64,000 bases of DNA from Belnapia rosea (GTDB lineage Bacteria > Pseudomonadota > Alphaproteobacteria > Acetobacterales > Acetobacteraceae). The notes below the pieces were generated by a model, which worked only from the letters and a program-made list of their open reading frames with translations, did no database searches and was not told where the DNA came from. The stretch lies in assembly GCF_900101615.1 (NCBI RefSeq), contig NZ_FMZX01000001.1, positions 310,001 through 374,000 on the forward strand. Direction: 5' to 3'. Position numbers and translations under genes: made by a program. Shown in pieces: positions 49,842 to 63,564 of this stretch (position 1 is the stretch's first letter; every line of letters starts with the position of its first letter).

Positions 49842-52211
49842 ATGCCCGATACCGCCATGCCCGACACCACCCGGCTCAAATTCGGTGTCGGTCAGCCTGT
49901 TCCCCGCAACGAGGACCCGGTGCTGCTGCAGGGCCGCGGCCGCTACACCGACGATATCGACCTGCCCGGCCAGGTCTGGGCCTATATGGTCCGTAGCCCC
50001 TACGCCCATGGTGTCATCAAGGGTATCGATACGGCGGCGGCGAAGGAAGTGCCGGGCGTGCTCGGCGTCTTCACCGGCGCGGACCTCGCGGAAGCCGGGT
50101 ACGGCGCCATGCGCTGCACCCTGCCGATGAAGAACCGCGACGGCAGCCCGATCATCAATATCGAACGCCCGGCGCTCGCCACGGACAAGGTGCGCTTCGT
50201 CGGCGATCCGGTCGCCTTCGTCGTCGCCGAGACCAAGGCGGCGGCACGCGACGGGGCCGAGGCGGTCTATCTCGACATCGACATCCTGCCGGCCGTCACC
50301 GATGCCTCGGCCGCCGCGGCGCCGGATGCGCCGCAGCTCTACGACCATGTCCCGGGCAACCAGGTGCTCGACTTCCATCATGGCGACAGCGGCAAGGTGG
50401 CCGCCGCCTTCGCCGCCGCCGCCCATGTGACGAAGCTGTCCATCCGCAACAACCGCGTCGTCGTCTGCGCCATGGAGCCCCGCAGCGCCATCGGCGAGTA
50501 TGACGCGGAGAGCGGCCGCTACACCCTCCACGTCGGCAGCCAGGGTGTCTTCGGCCTGCGGGCCCAGATGGCGAACGATATCCTCAAGGTGCCGACCGAC
50601 AAGGTCCGCATCCTGACCGGCAATGTCGGCGGCAGCTTCGGCATGAAGGCCAGCGCCTATCCGGAATATCCCTGCCTCCTGCATGCGGCGAAGCTCCTCG
50701 GCCGTCCGGTGAAATGGACCGACGAACGCACCGGCTCCTTCCTCTCCGACCAGCATGGCCGCGATCATGAGGTGGAGGCGGAACTCGCCCTCGATGCCGA
50801 GGGCCGGGCGCTCGCCGTTCGCCTCACCGCTTTCGCCAATATGGGCGGCTATCTGGCGACTGTCGGGCCGCTGATGGGCACCGGCAATTTCGTCAAGAAC
50901 GTACAGTCGAATTATGCGACGCCGCTGATCGAGGTCAGCACCCGCTGCCTCGTGACCAATACCACCCCCGTCTCCGCCTATCGTGGCGCCGGGCGGCCCG
51001 AGGGCAATTACTTCTTCGAGCGCCTGCTGGAACAGGCAGCGAAGGAGACCGGGCGCAGCGCCATAGACCTGCGCCGCATCAACCACATCAAGTCGGACAG
51101 CTTCCCCTTCAGCGCCTCGACCGGCTCCGTCTATGACAGCGGCGACTTCACCGCGGTGCTCGAGAAGGCGCTGGAGGCTGCCGACTGGGACGGTTTCGAG
51201 TCCCGCCGCGCCGAGAGCAAGGCCCGCGGCAGGCTGCGCGGCCGGGGCATCGGCAACTTCCTGGAATGCACCGCCCCGCCGATGAAGGAACAGGGCGAGA
51301 TCCGCTTCAACGAGGACGGCACGGTGACGATCATCACCGGCACTCTCGATTACGGCCAGGGCCATTGGACGCCCTTCGCCCAGGTGCTGCACCAGAGCCT
51401 CGGCGTGCCCTTCGAGAGCATCCGCCTCATGCAGGGCGACAGTGACCTGCTGATCGCCGGTGGCGGCACCGGCGGCTCGAAATCCCTCATGGCCTCGGGT
51501 GCGGCCATCATGGAGGCAGCGCAGCTCGTCATCGAGAAGGGCAGGCTCGCCGCGGCCCATATGCTCGAAGCCGCGGTCGGCGATATCGAGTTCGAGCGGG
51601 ACGCCAACGGCCTTGGCCGCTTCGCCATCGCCGGCACCGACCGGTCCATCGGCATCATGGACCTCGCGGAGCGCATCCGCACGGCGAACAACCCGCCGCC
51701 CGACCTGCCGGAAAGCCTGAACGTCCGCCACGTCTTCGGCGAGGCGCCGCAGGCCTATCCCAATGGCTGCCATGTCTGCGAGGTCGAGGTCGATCCCGAC
51801 ACCGGCATTGTCGAGGTGGTGCGCTACGTCTCGGTGAATGATTTCGGCGTGATCGTGAACCCGCTGATGGTCGAGGGGCAGGCCCATGGCGGCATCGTCC
51901 AGGGCATTGGCCAGGCGCTCTATGAGCACGTGGCCTATTCCGAGGAGGGCCAGCTGCTCTCCGGCAGCTACCAGGACTACTGCCTGCCCCGCGCCGGGGA
52001 TCTGCCGAATTTCGGCTTCGAAAGCCATCCCTCGCCCTGCAAGACGAATCCGGTCGGTGCCAAGGGCTGCGGCGAGGCAGGCTGTGCCGGCTCGCTGCCA
52101 GCCGTCATGAATGCCCTGGTCGACGCCCTTTCGGAATTCGGCATCAGCCATATCAACATGCCGGCGACGCCGGAGCGGGTCTGGCGCGCGATCCATGGCA
52201 TGGCCGACTGA
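49842..52211 (+). CDS. Xanthine dehydrogenase-family molybdopterin-binding (CoxL-like, form II) subunit
   Basis: 789 residues. The large molybdenum subunit of the XDH/CO-dehydrogenase family: N-terminal hammerhead (YTDDIDLPGQVWAYMVRSPYAHG), the MCD-binding core with NVGGSFGMKASAYPEY, active-site loop AYRGAGR at 379-385 and the catalytic Glu745 in KGCGEAGCAGS. AYRGAGR is the form II signature; form I CO dehydrogenases have AYXCSFR, so this is not expected to be an efficient CO oxidiser. The FAD and [2Fe-2S] subunits that normally accompany it are absent from both flanks. An alternative start at 49857 would remove five residues. The substrate is unknown. Confidence 0.9.
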   Translation: MPDTAMPDTTRLKFGVGQPVPRNEDPVLLQGRGRYTDDIDLPGQVWAYMVRSPYAHGVIKGIDTAAAKEVPGVLGVFTGADLAEAGYGAMRCTLPMKNRDGSPIINIERPALATDKVRFVGDPVAFVVAETKAAARDGAEAVYLDIDILPAVTDASAAAAPDAPQLYDHVPGNQVLDFHHGDSGKVAAAFAAAAHVTKLSIRNNRVVVCAMEPRSAIGEYDAESGRYTLHVGSQGVFGLRAQMANDILKVPTDKVRILTGNVGGSFGMKASAYPEYPCLLHAAKLLGRPVKWTDERTGSFLSDQHGRDHEVEAELALDAEGRALAVRLTAFANMGGYLATVGPLMGTGNFVKNVQSNYATPLIEVSTRCLVTNTTPVSAYRGAGRPEGNYFFERLLEQAAKETGRSAIDLRRINHIKSDSFPFSASTGSVYDSGDFTAVLEKALEAADWDGFESRRAESKARGRLRGRGIGNFLECTAPPMKEQGEIRFNEDGTVTIITGTLDYGQGHWTPFAQVLHQSLGVPFESIRLMQGDSDLLIAGGGTGGSKSLMASGAAIMEAAQLVIEKGRLAAAHMLEAAVGDIEFERDANGLGRFAIAGTDRSIGIMDLAERIRTANNPPPDLPESLNVRHVFGEAPQAYPNGCHVCEVEVDPDTGIVEVVRYVSVNDFGVIVNPLMVEGQAHGGIVQGIGQALYEHVAYSEEGQLLSGSYQDYCLPRAGDLPNFGFESHPSPCKTNPVGAKGCGEAGCAGSLPAVMNALVDALSEFGISHINMPATPERVWRAIHGMAD

Positions 52212-52457
52212 CGCGGCCAGCCAGCGCCATCATTGTGGCGAACAGGATCTTGCTGGCAACAACCAGTGGTCGAGTGCCGCTGGTTCGGGCTGCTCTCTAT
52301 CCCGCAGCCTGATGGATCAGTTTATGGTAAAGCCGGACAAGGCAGAAGCCTGGCCGCCAACCTGGCTCTGGTGTCGTGGTACCCATCCGGGTTCTGGAGG
52401 GTTTCGACTCCAAGCATGTTGGCTGGCACGGGAGCTTCGCACGAAGGGACAGACGGA

Positions 52458-52817
52458 ATGACCAGGCTCAACGGGCGGCGCGTTCTGGTGGTGGAGGATG
52501 AGGCGCTGGTCGCGATGCTGGTAGAGGACGCCCTGCTGGATGCGGGCGCTTTGGTGCTCGGGCCAGTGGCAACCGTGGCTGAGGCGTTGGCGCTGCTCGA
52601 GCGGGACATGCCTGATGTCGCCGTTCTCGACCTTAACTTGGCAGGCGAGACCTCGACCCCAGTCGCCGATGCGCTGGCGGCCCGCGGCGTGCCTTTCGTG
52701 GTCGCCACCGGCTATGGCGCCGATGGTCTTCCGCCCGGTCATGCCGAGGTGCCTGTTCTTGCCAAGCCTTACGATCCAGATGACCTGACGACTGCCCTCG
52801 GCCGCCTCTGCGGCTGA
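52458..52817 (+). CDS. Single-domain response regulator (receiver only)
   Basis: 119-aa stand-alone REC domain. Acidic pair in VLVVEDEALVAMLVED, phospho-acceptor Asp58 in VAVLDLNLAG, Thr in VVATGYG and Lys in VLAKPYD are all intact. It is strikingly similar to the protein at 21756-22151 (identical VLVVEDEALVAMLVED, same LGPxATVxEAL). AAGGGAC precedes the ATG at 52458; the open frame upstream is not coding in appearance. It ends one base before the stop of a receiver-domain remnant on the other strand, tail to tail. Confidence 0.9.
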   Translation: MTRLNGRRVLVVEDEALVAMLVEDALLDAGALVLGPVATVAEALALLERDMPDVAVLDLNLAGETSTPVADALAARGVPFVVATGYGADGLPPGHAEVPVLAKPYDPDDLTTALGRLCG

Positions 52818-53018
52818 TCAGGTGTCGGTCGTGGCGGCCGCCAACTCGCGGAGGCGAGCCGCCAGCTCCGCCGGCCCAAGCGGCTTCCGTGACACGGGCA
52901 CACCGGAAGCCGGCTCGAGTGGCGGTATCCCGGCATTGCCGGTGAGGGGCGCCACAGGCAGTCCCGGATAACGCTGAGCGATCTGATCGGCCAGCACGGC
53001 GCCGGTCAATCCCGGCAT
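52818..53018 (-). pseudogene. C-terminal half of a receiver domain, gene remnant
   Basis: 66 codons encode the back half of a REC domain: MPGLTGAVLADQIAQRYPGLPV, the T/S position in LTGNAG, the conserved SRKPLG and a last helix ELAARLRELAA. Reading a few codons further upstream gives Asp-Leu-Asn-Ala before MPG, the usual phospho-acceptor position, but an in-frame TGA follows and the rest of the domain is gone. The missing part would have to lie where the atzE-like gene now ends (its stop is at 53024). It is probably the stump of a response regulator or hybrid kinase truncated by a rearrangement. Confidence 0.7.
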
Positions 53019-53023
53019 CGCGT

Positions 53024-54427
53024 TCAGATCGCACCTTCAGCGAAGGCCGGCGCCACCGGTGCGGCGCAGATGCCGGCAGCCTCCAGCACCGCCGCGGCGC
53101 GGAACAGCAGCGCCTCGGCCCAGGGCTTGCCAATAAGCTGCACACCGATCGGCAGCGCGCCCTCAACCCGCTGGACGGGCACCGTCACCACCGGCAGGCC
53201 GACACCACTGATTGGCTGGGTGAAGAGCCCCATCGAGGGCCGGAGTGGAAGTTCAACCCCATCGAGCACCAGCAACTCCTGCCCGATTGGCGTTGCCGGC
53301 ACCGGCGTGGCCGGAGCGATGAGGATGTCCCAATCCGTCATCAGCACCCGCATCGCGTCGCGTGCCTTGGCCCTTACCCGTTGCGCATGACCGACCCAGG
53401 CAGCCGGGATCAGCGCCCCGGCCAGCAACCGGTCCTGGATCAGCGGCTCATACTCCTCAAGCCGGGTGCGCAGGGTCGGCAGGTGCAGGGCCCCGCCCTC
53501 CGAGGCGGTGATGATGAAGGCCGCCGCGCGGCTCGCCTCCGCCATTGCCCACTCGACCTCCGCTGTCGCGCCCAGCCCTTCGGCCACTGCCGCCACCGCC
53601 TGCCGCGCCGACGAGGATTGCAGCCGCGCGAACCAGCCGCCGAGCCGCGCCACCCGCAGCCCGCCCAGACCGGCTCCGAGCTGCGGCGTTACCAGCTCCG
53701 GCGGCTGCAACGCCTGATGGCTGTCTTCCGTGTCGATCCCCTGCAACGCATCATAGGCCGCGGCGAGGTCGGCAACGCTCCGCGCGAAGGGCCCGACATG
53801 GTCGAGCGCATAGACGAAAGGGAAGGAGCCATGACGCGACAGCCGCCCATAGGTCGGCTTCAACCCGAAGATGCCGTTCAACGAGGCAGGGACGCGGATC
53901 GAGCCATTGGTGTCCGTCCCCAAGGTGATCGGCACCAGCCCCGCCGCCACTGCCGCACCGGACCCACCGGAGGACCCACCAGCGATGCGGCTCGCATCAT
54001 GCGGATTGCGGCAAGGCCCATCATGGCTGTTCTCGGTGGTAAAGCCGTAGGCGAATTCGTCCATGTTGAGCGCGCCGACGCATATAGCCCCAGCTGCATC
54101 CATCTGGCGGACGAGAAAGGCATCCCGCATGGCCGGCGGCGCATCCCGGCGGATCCTGCTGCCGGCCAGCGTCGGAATGCCCTGCAGATCGAAGAGATTC
54201 TTTGTTGCATAGGGCACGCCGGCCAGTGGCCCCGGGTCCTGCCCCGCGGCGATGCGCGCATCCACGGCATCGGCGGTAGCCAGTGCCCGTTCGGAAAGCA
54301 CGGCGGTAAAGGCGTTCACTGCGGGATTCTGTGCCCCGATGCGGGTCAGCGTCGCCTCCGTCACAGCACGCGCGGAGGCGGCGCCAGCGCGCACCCGGGC
54401 CGCGATATCGAGGGCTGGTCCACTCAT
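53024..54427 (-). CDS. atzE: AtzE-family amidase (1-carboxybiuret/biuret-type amidohydrolase)
   Basis: 467-aa amidase signature enzyme. Lys in VPYATKNLFD, the Ser loop GGSSGGSGAAVA and the nucleophile Ser in GTDTNGSIRVPAS are intact; GTDTNGSIR (Asn for Gly) is typical of the AtzE branch. AtzE of cyanuric acid breakdown hydrolyses 1-carboxybiuret with the small subunit AtzG. The next gene upstream encodes an AtzG-like protein and overlaps it by ATGA, strongly supporting the call. No cyanuric acid hydrolase (AtzD) or urea carboxylate genes lie nearby, so the in vivo substrate may be another small amide. The start at 54427 is set by the overlap. Confidence 0.85.
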   Translation of the reverse strand: MSGPALDIAARVRAGAASARAVTEATLTRIGAQNPAVNAFTAVLSERALATADAVDARIAAGQDPGPLAGVPYATKNLFDLQGIPTLAGSRIRRDAPPAMRDAFLVRQMDAAGAICVGALNMDEFAYGFTTENSHDGPCRNPHDASRIAGGSSGGSGAAVAAGLVPITLGTDTNGSIRVPASLNGIFGLKPTYGRLSRHGSFPFVYALDHVGPFARSVADLAAAYDALQGIDTEDSHQALQPPELVTPQLGAGLGGLRVARLGGWFARLQSSSARQAVAAVAEGLGATAEVEWAMAEASRAAAFIITASEGGALHLPTLRTRLEEYEPLIQDRLLAGALIPAAWVGHAQRVRAKARDAMRVLMTDWDILIAPATPVPATPIGQELLVLDGVELPLRPSMGLFTQPISGVGLPVVTVPVQRVEGALPIGVQLIGKPWAEALLFRAAAVLEAAGICAAPVAPAFAEGAI

Positions 54428-54615
54428 GGCCGGTATACCGGGGCGGGTTCGTCCGTTTCGGTCAGAGGCACCGCCAGCGCCGGTGCCGCGACCCGGACGA
54501 CCAGTGCGAAGGCGGCGGCAACCCGCGCCTGGCGGGCCGCATCGAGGGTGAGCCCCACGGCCGGGGCAGCCGCAGCGACATGGGCAGCGGGGTCGAAACG
54601 GTCCGGGTCGAGCAT
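54424..54615 (-). CDS. atzG: AtzG-like small subunit (DUF4089)
   Basis: 63-aa protein MLDPDRFDPAAHVAAAAPAVGL, ending in PLTETDEPAPVYRP. The helical middle and the final E-x-APVxxP signature are those of the AtzG-like/DUF4089 family, the small partner that completes the AtzE amidase. GGAG lies eight bases before the ATG at 54615; the frame open to 54693 adds unconserved residues. Its stop overlaps the atzE start, giving the expected 1:1 coupling. It is easily missed because of its size. Confidence 0.78.
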   Translation of the reverse strand: MLDPDRFDPAAHVAAAAPAVGLTLDAARQARVAAAFALVVRVAAPALAVPLTETDEPAPVYRP

Positions 54616-54765
54616 AGAGGCGGCTCCTGCTTTGGGCATGGCATCGTTCCATGCGGTTTTCATGCCGGCCAGTCCGCGCATTGGCTCGCGCATCGGTGAT
54701 CGAACAGAAGGCGGACCCTTTCGCCGTTACAGCGTTGCGCCGCTGAGTTGGATTTGGGGGATTGG

Positions 54766-57700
54766 ATGGCGGAGCGACGCACCGACAAGCCGAAGCAGGC
54801 GAAACGCGCGGCACCGGCCGCGAAGCGCAAAACAGTCGAGGCACCAGCCGCCATCATACCCGCCCTCCCCGTAATCGCCCCGCCCGAGCCGGACCCTGAG
54901 CCTGCTCCGGCCGGCCCTGCCGTGCCGCGCCTCTACATGTTGCACCCGCTGCTGGTTGGGCCGCTCCCTGCCTTCGACGCGGCGTTCGAACGGGCGGCCT
55001 CGCTTGGTTTCAGCGGCGTCCTTCTGCCACCTCCCTTTGCCCCGGGCGGCAGCGGCCACCTCTATCAGATCGCCGACCCGGACTCGCCTCATCCCGCGTT
55101 GGAAGCGGAAGGCGACAGCAGTGCAGCCCTGGCCGTCTTGGCTGAGAAGGCCAAGGCGCATGGGCTCGAGCTTTATCTCGACCTGGTGCTGGATCGTGTC
55201 GCGGCTGACGGCCGACTCGCGCGGGAACAAGCAGACTGGTTTGCCCCCATTGTCCCCTCCGGGACGCCTGATCCGCGCCTCGATCCACCCGACTGGGATA
55301 CATTGCGCGCCCGCTGGGATGACCCCGATGTGGTCGCCGGCCTTGGCGCCTGGTGGGAGGAACGCCTGCGCCGCTTCGCCGCCGCCGGCGTCAGCGGATT
55401 CCGCTGCGACGCGCCCGCCCGCACCCCGGGCCGTGTCTGGCGCCGCCTCACCAGTGCCCTTCCCGAGGCGCGCTTCCTGGCCTGGACCGTCGGCCTGCCT
55501 GCCGACGCCCTGCCCGACCTGACCGGGGTCGGCTTCACCGCCACCTTCGACAGCCTCGCCTGGTGGGATCTGCGGGAGGATTGGCTGACGGAGGAGGCTG
55601 CCCGCCTCGCCGCCATCGCCCCTGCCATCGCCACGGTGGAGGCCCCGTTCGGCCCCCGCCTCGCCGCGCGCGATCCTGATCCGGCCATGGCCGAGCGCGC
55701 AGCGCTGCGCCACCTACGGCTGGCCGCCGGCATCGGTGCCGGGCTGCTGGTGCCGATGGGCTTCGAATATGGCGCCCGCCGCCCGCTCGACCCGGCCCGC
55801 GACCGGCCCGGCGACTGGGACTGGATCGTCCAGCATGCGCCTTTCGACCTCTCCAACGCGATCCGGGCCGCCAATGCAATGCTGGCCGACCGGCCGCTCG
55901 CCCAGGCGGATCTGCGCCCGCTCGCCGGCCCCGGTGCTCCTGCCACGGCCCTGCTGCGCGCTGCCGGGCCGGATGTCCGGACCGCCCGACGCGCCGCACT
56001 CGTGCTCGCCAACCCGGACCTGCATCGCCCTGCCAGCGTGACGGCGACGGCACTGCTGCCCGGCACCGGCGGCGTCTTCACCCGCTTCACCCCCTGTGTT
56101 CCCGCCGAGGGGCCGGGGCTGGAGCCTGGTGGGGCCCTGCTGCTGCAGCCGGGCGAGGTTCGCATCCTGGAAGCGATCCCGCCCCGCCCGATCCGTCCCG
56201 CCGCCGAGGTGGCCGCCGAGGCCGGTGCCCGCATGCCACGGCTTGGCATCGAGGCCATCGAGCCCGTGGTCGATGGCGGCCGGTTCCCGGTGAAGCGCAC
56301 CGTGGGTGAAGTCATCGAGGTCCGCTGCGACGTGGTCTGCGACGGGCACGACAAGCTCGCTGCCGCCCTGCTCTGGCGCGCCGCCGACGAGGATACCTGG
56401 TGCGAGACACGCCTCCGCCCGCTCGGCAATGATCGCTGGGCCGCCAGCTTCCCGCTGGAGCGGATGGGCCGCTACTCATTCGCCGTCGAGGCCTGGCGCG
56501 ACGCCTTCGCCACCTTCACCGACGAGTTGCAGAAGAAGCACAATGCCGGCGTGCCCGTCTCATTGGAGCTGGAGGAGGGCCGCCTGCTGGTGGAGGCCGC
56601 CGGCCAGCGTGCCGGTGGCGCCGTGGCGGAGCTTGCCGCCAAGCTGAAGGGGGCAGGGGAGGGGGAACGCCTCGCCCTGCTGCTTGCGCCCGAAACCGCG
56701 GCGCTGATGGCGGATGCCGATGACCGCCCCTTCCGCCTCCGCAGCGCCGAGATCCCGGTCGAGGCCGAGCGCACCGGCGCCCGCTTCGCCAGCTGGTACG
56801 AGCTTTTCCCCCGCAGCCAATCCGGAGATCCTGTACGCCACGGCACCTTCGACGACGTCATCCGCCAGCTTCCACGCATCCGACGGATGGGCTTCGACGT
56901 ACTCTACTTCCCGCCCATCCACCCGATCGGGAAGAAGAACCGCAAGGGCCGCAACAACACGCTGACGCCTGGGCCGCAGGATCCCGGAAGCCCTTATGCC
57001 ATCGGCTCCGAAGACGGCGGGCATGATGCATTGCATCCGGAACTCGGCACGCTCGAGGATTTCCGGCGCCTTGTCAGAGAAGCCTCGGCGCATGGGCTCG
57101 AGTTGGCGCTCGATTTCGCCATTCAGTGCAGCCCGGATCACCCCTGGCTGCGCGAGCACAAGGAATGGTTCGACTGGCGGCCGGACGGTTCGCTCCGCTA
57201 TGCCGAGAACCCTCCGAAGAAGTACGAGGACATCGTCAATGTCGATTTCTACAACGAGGGGGCCGTACCCTCGCTGTGGATCGCGTTGCGCGACGTCGTC
57301 CGCTTCTGGTGCGACCAGGGTGTTCGCCTGTTCCGCGTGGACAACCCGCACACCAAACCCTTCCCTTTCTGGGAGTGGCTGATCGCCGATATCCGCGCAC
57401 GCCATCCGGATGCCGTCTTCCTCGCCGAAGCCTTTACCCGGCCGAAGGTGATGTACCGGCTGGCGAAGCTTGGCTTCGGCCAGTCCTACACCTACTTCAC
57501 TTGGCGCAACGAGAAGCAGGAGATCGAGGAATACCTGACGGAGCTGACGACGACGGCGCCGAAGGACTTCTTCCGCCCGCATTTCTTCGTCAATACGCCG
57601 GATATCAACCCGCTCTTCCTGCAGAGCTCCGGCCGGCCGGGCTTCCTGATCCGCGCCGCCCTTGCCACCACCCTCTCCGGCCTTTGGGGCATGGTGCAGG

Positions 57701-58161
57701 GCTATGAGTTCTGCGAGGCCCGCGCCATGCCGGGTAAGGAGGAGTACCTGGACTCGGAGAAGTACCAACTCCGCACCTGGCCCGAGCGTGCGCCCGGCGA
57801 CATCGTCGAGGAGATCACCCGCCTGAACGCCATCCGCCGCGCCAACCCGGCGCTGCAGACCCAGATGGGTCTCGCCTTCCACAATGCCTTCAACGACAAT
57901 GTTCTCTGGTACCGCAAGGCAACGGCGGAGCGGGACAATTGCATCCTTGTCGCTGTCAGCCTCGACCCGCACCATGTCCAGCAGGCGAGTGTCGAGTTGC
58001 CGCTTTGGGAATGGGACCTGCCCGATCATGCGGCGCTGGAGGCAGAGGATTTGATGCGCGGACACCGCTTCACCTGGCAAGGCAAGATGCAGCAGATAAG
58101 GCTTGATCCCGGCGAACTCCCCTTCGGCATCTGGCGGGTCCGCCCGGCAGGGGGAATCTAG
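54766..58161 (+). CDS. glgE: Alpha-1,4-glucan:maltose-1-phosphate maltosyltransferase with extra N-terminal domain
   Basis: 1131 residues. GlgE extends alpha-1,4-glucan using maltose-1-phosphate. The catalytic half (~560-1131) shows [27 protein letters not shown], nucleophile Asp859 in [14 protein letters not shown] and acid/base Glu888 in [12 protein letters not shown]. Residues ~60-480 form a second GH13-like barrel ([36 protein letters not shown] ... [15 protein letters not shown] ... LVPMGFEYG) lacking clear catalytic acids, so probably non-catalytic. A Lys/Ala/Pro-rich leader precedes it. Typical GlgE is ~670 aa. The ATG at 54766 ([10 protein letters not shown]) follows GGGGGA; a TTG at 54748 is the alternative. 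First gene of the glgE-treS/mak-glgB-glgX operon, with no gap before treS. Confidence 0.93.
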   Translation: MAERRTDKPKQAKRAAPAAKRKTVEAPAAIIPALPVIAPPEPDPEPAPAGPAVPRLYMLHPLLVGPLPAFDAAFERAASLGFSGVLLPPPFAPGGSGHLYQIADPDSPHPALEAEGDSSAALAVLAEKAKAHGLELYLDLVLDRVAADGRLAREQADWFAPIVPSGTPDPRLDPPDWDTLRARWDDPDVVAGLGAWWEERLRRFAAAGVSGFRCDAPARTPGRVWRRLTSALPEARFLAWTVGLPADALPDLTGVGFTATFDSLAWWDLREDWLTEEAARLAAIAPAIATVEAPFGPRLAARDPDPAMAERAALRHLRLAAGIGAGLLVPMGFEYGARRPLDPARDRPGDWDWIVQHAPFDLSNAIRAANAMLADRPLAQADLRPLAGPGAPATALLRAAGPDVRTARRAALVLANPDLHRPASVTATALLPGTGGVFTRFTPCVPAEGPGLEPGGALLLQPGEVRILEAIPPRPIRPAAEVAAEAGARMPRLGIEAIEPVVDGGRFPVKRTVGEVIEVRCDVVCDGHDKLAAALLWRAADEDTWCETRLRPLGNDRWAASFPLERMGRYSFAVEAWRDAFATFTDELQKKHNAGVPVSLELEEGRLLVEAAGQRAGGAVAELAAKLKGAGEGERLALLLAPETAALMADADDRPFRLRSAEIPVEAERTGARFASWYELFPRSQSGDPVRHGTFDDVIRQLPRIRRMGFDVLYFPPIHPIGKKNRKGRNNTLTPGPQDPGSPYAIGSEDGGHDALHPELGTLEDFRRLVREASAHGLELALDFAIQCSPDHPWLREHKEWFDWRPDGSLRYAENPPKKYEDIVNVDFYNEGAVPSLWIALRDVVRFWCDQGVRLFRVDNPHTKPFPFWEWLIADIRARHPDAVFLAEAFTRPKVMYRLAKLGFGQSYTYFTWRNEKQEIEEYLTELTTTAPKDFFRPHFFVNTPDINPLFLQSSGRPGFLIRAALATTLSGLWGMVQGYEFCEARAMPGKEEYLDSEKYQLRTWPERAPGDIVEEITRLNAIRRANPALQTQMGLAFHNAFNDNVLWYRKATAERDNCILVAVSLDPHHVQQASVELPLWEWDLPDHAALEAEDLMRGHRFTWQGKMQQIRLDPGELPFGIWRVRPAGGI

Positions 58162-61406
<3,245 letters not shown>

Positions 61407-61410
<4 letters not shown>

Positions 61411-63563
61411 TCCCGGGCCTCGATGCCCTGGTCGCCGGCCGCCATGGCGACCCCTTCGCCATCCTCGGTCCGCATGGCGAGGAGATCCGAAGCTTCCAGC
61501 CCGGCGCGCGCGGCATCACGGTGCTCGCCCGCGACGATGGTGAGGAACTGGGCCGGCTTGAGCAGATCCACCCTACGGGTCTCTTCGCCGGCCGCGTTTC
61601 GCGTCAGGTGCCCTACAGGTTGCGGATCGACTGGCCGGGCTCGGTGCAGGAGGTGGAGGACCCCTACAGCTTCGGTCTGCTACTTGGTCCGCTCGACCTG
61701 CACCTCTTTGCGGAGGGGCGCCACTTCGAGTTGGCCAAGGTCTTCGGTTCCCAGGCCATGACGGTGGATGGCGTGGCGGGTGTCCGTTTCGCGCTTTGGG
61801 CCCCGAATGCGCAGCGTGTCTCCATTGTAGGCGAGTTCAATGGTTGGGATGGACGGCGCCACCCGATGCGGCTGCGACGGGAGGCCGGGGTGTGGGAGTT
61901 GTTCATCCCCCGCCTTCGTCCCGGTGCGACCTACAAGTACGAGCTGATCGGTGCCGACGGCACCATGTTGCCGTTGAAAGCCGATCCTGTGGCGGTGGCG
62001 ACCGAGATGCCACCTGCCACCGCCTCCCGCATCCCCGATCCAACGCCTTTCCTCTGGTCCGATGCCGCCTGGATGGCGGAGCGCGGCGCGCGGCAGGCGC
62101 CCGATGCGCCGATCTCGGTCTATGAGGTCCATCCCGGCTCCTGGTGGCGCGATGCGGAAGGCGAATCTCCCGATTGGGACCGGCTGGCGGACCGGTTGAT
62201 TCCTTATGCGCAAGGGATGGGCTTTACGCATATCGAGTTTTTGCCGGTGATGGAGCATCCCTTCGGAGGCTCCTGGGGCTACCAGCCTCTCGGCATGTTC
62301 GCACCGAGTGCCCGCTTCGGCTCTCCCATGGGCTTTGCTCGCTTTGTCGACCGGGCACATGGCGCGGGCCTTGGCATCATCCTCGACTGGGTGCCGGCGC
62401 ATTTCCCTACCGATGCACATGGGCTCTACCGCTTCGACGGCACCGCGCTCTACGAGCATTCCGATCCGCGTGAAGGCTTCCACCTCGACTGGAACACCGC
62501 GATCTACAACTTCGGCCGCAATGAGGTGCGCGGCTTCCTGCTCGCCAGCGCCATCCATTGGCTGGAGCACTACCATATCGACGGGCTGCGCGTGGATGCC
62601 GTCGCCTCGATGCTCTACCGCGACTACTCACGGCCTGCCGGCGAATGGATCCCCAACCGCTATGGCGGGCGGGAGAATCTGGAGGCCGTCGCCTTCGTGC
62701 AGGAGCTCAACGCTGTCGTCGCCGAGCGCTGCCCGGGCGCTGTCATGATCGCGGAGGAAAGCACCGCCTGGCCCGGCGTCACCCGCCCGACACAGGAAGG
62801 TGGCCTCGGCTTCCACTACAAATGGAACATGGGCTGGATGCACGACACCCTCCACTACATCGAGGAGGATCCGATCCATCGCCGCTACCATCATGACAGC
62901 ATGACCTTCGGCCTGGTCTATGCCTGGAGCGAGAACTTCATTCTGCCGCTCAGCCACGACGAGGTCGTCTACGGCAAGGGCTCGCTCTTCGGGAAGATGC
63001 CAGGCGATCCGTGGCAGAAATTCGCCAATCTACGCGCCTATCTCGCTTTCATGTGGACCCATCCGGGCAAGAAGCTGCTCTTCATGGGCGGCGAGATTGC
63101 GCAGCCCACCGAATGGAACCACGACGCCGCCCTTTCCTGGGGGCTACTCGATGATGCGCGGCATCGTGGTATCCAGCGCCTGCTGCATGATCTCAACGCG
63201 GCCTATCGCAGCATCCCCGCCCTGCATCGCCAGGATGCGTCGCCGGAAGGGTTCCGCTGGGTTGTAGGCAATGACCGCGACCAGAGCATCTTCGCCTGGC
63301 TCCGCTTCGGTGGGCCCGAGGACCGGCCCGCGCTCGTTGTCTGCAACATGACGCCGATGCCGCGCCATGGTTATCGGGTCGGTGTCCCGACCAATGGCGT
63401 CTGGCACGAGGTCGTGAACACGGATGGTGCGGCCTACGGCGGAACGAACAGTGGAAATGGCGGTTCGGTGCAGGCCGAAATGGTCGCCTGCCATGGCTTC
63501 GACCAGTCGCTTTCGCTCTTCCTGCCGCCGCTTGCGGTGATTGTCCTCACGCATCAGGGGTAA
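61407..63563 (+). CDS. glgB: 1,4-alpha-glucan branching enzyme
   Basis: 718 residues, the usual GlgB length. N-terminal CBM48 modules (~1-220; [22 protein letters not shown]), then the GH13 barrel: [15 protein letters not shown], nucleophile Asp397 in [12 protein letters not shown], acid/base Glu450 in [15 protein letters not shown] and Asp518 in [15 protein letters not shown], followed by an all-beta C-terminal domain. It introduces alpha-1,6 branches into the glucan made by GlgE. The ATG overlaps the treS/mak stop; glgX starts one base after its TAA. Confidence 0.96.
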
Positions 63564-63564
63564 C

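Noticed and set aside
49842-52211. Form I carbon monoxide dehydrogenase
   Set aside because: The active-site loop is AYRGAGR (form II), not AYXCSFR.
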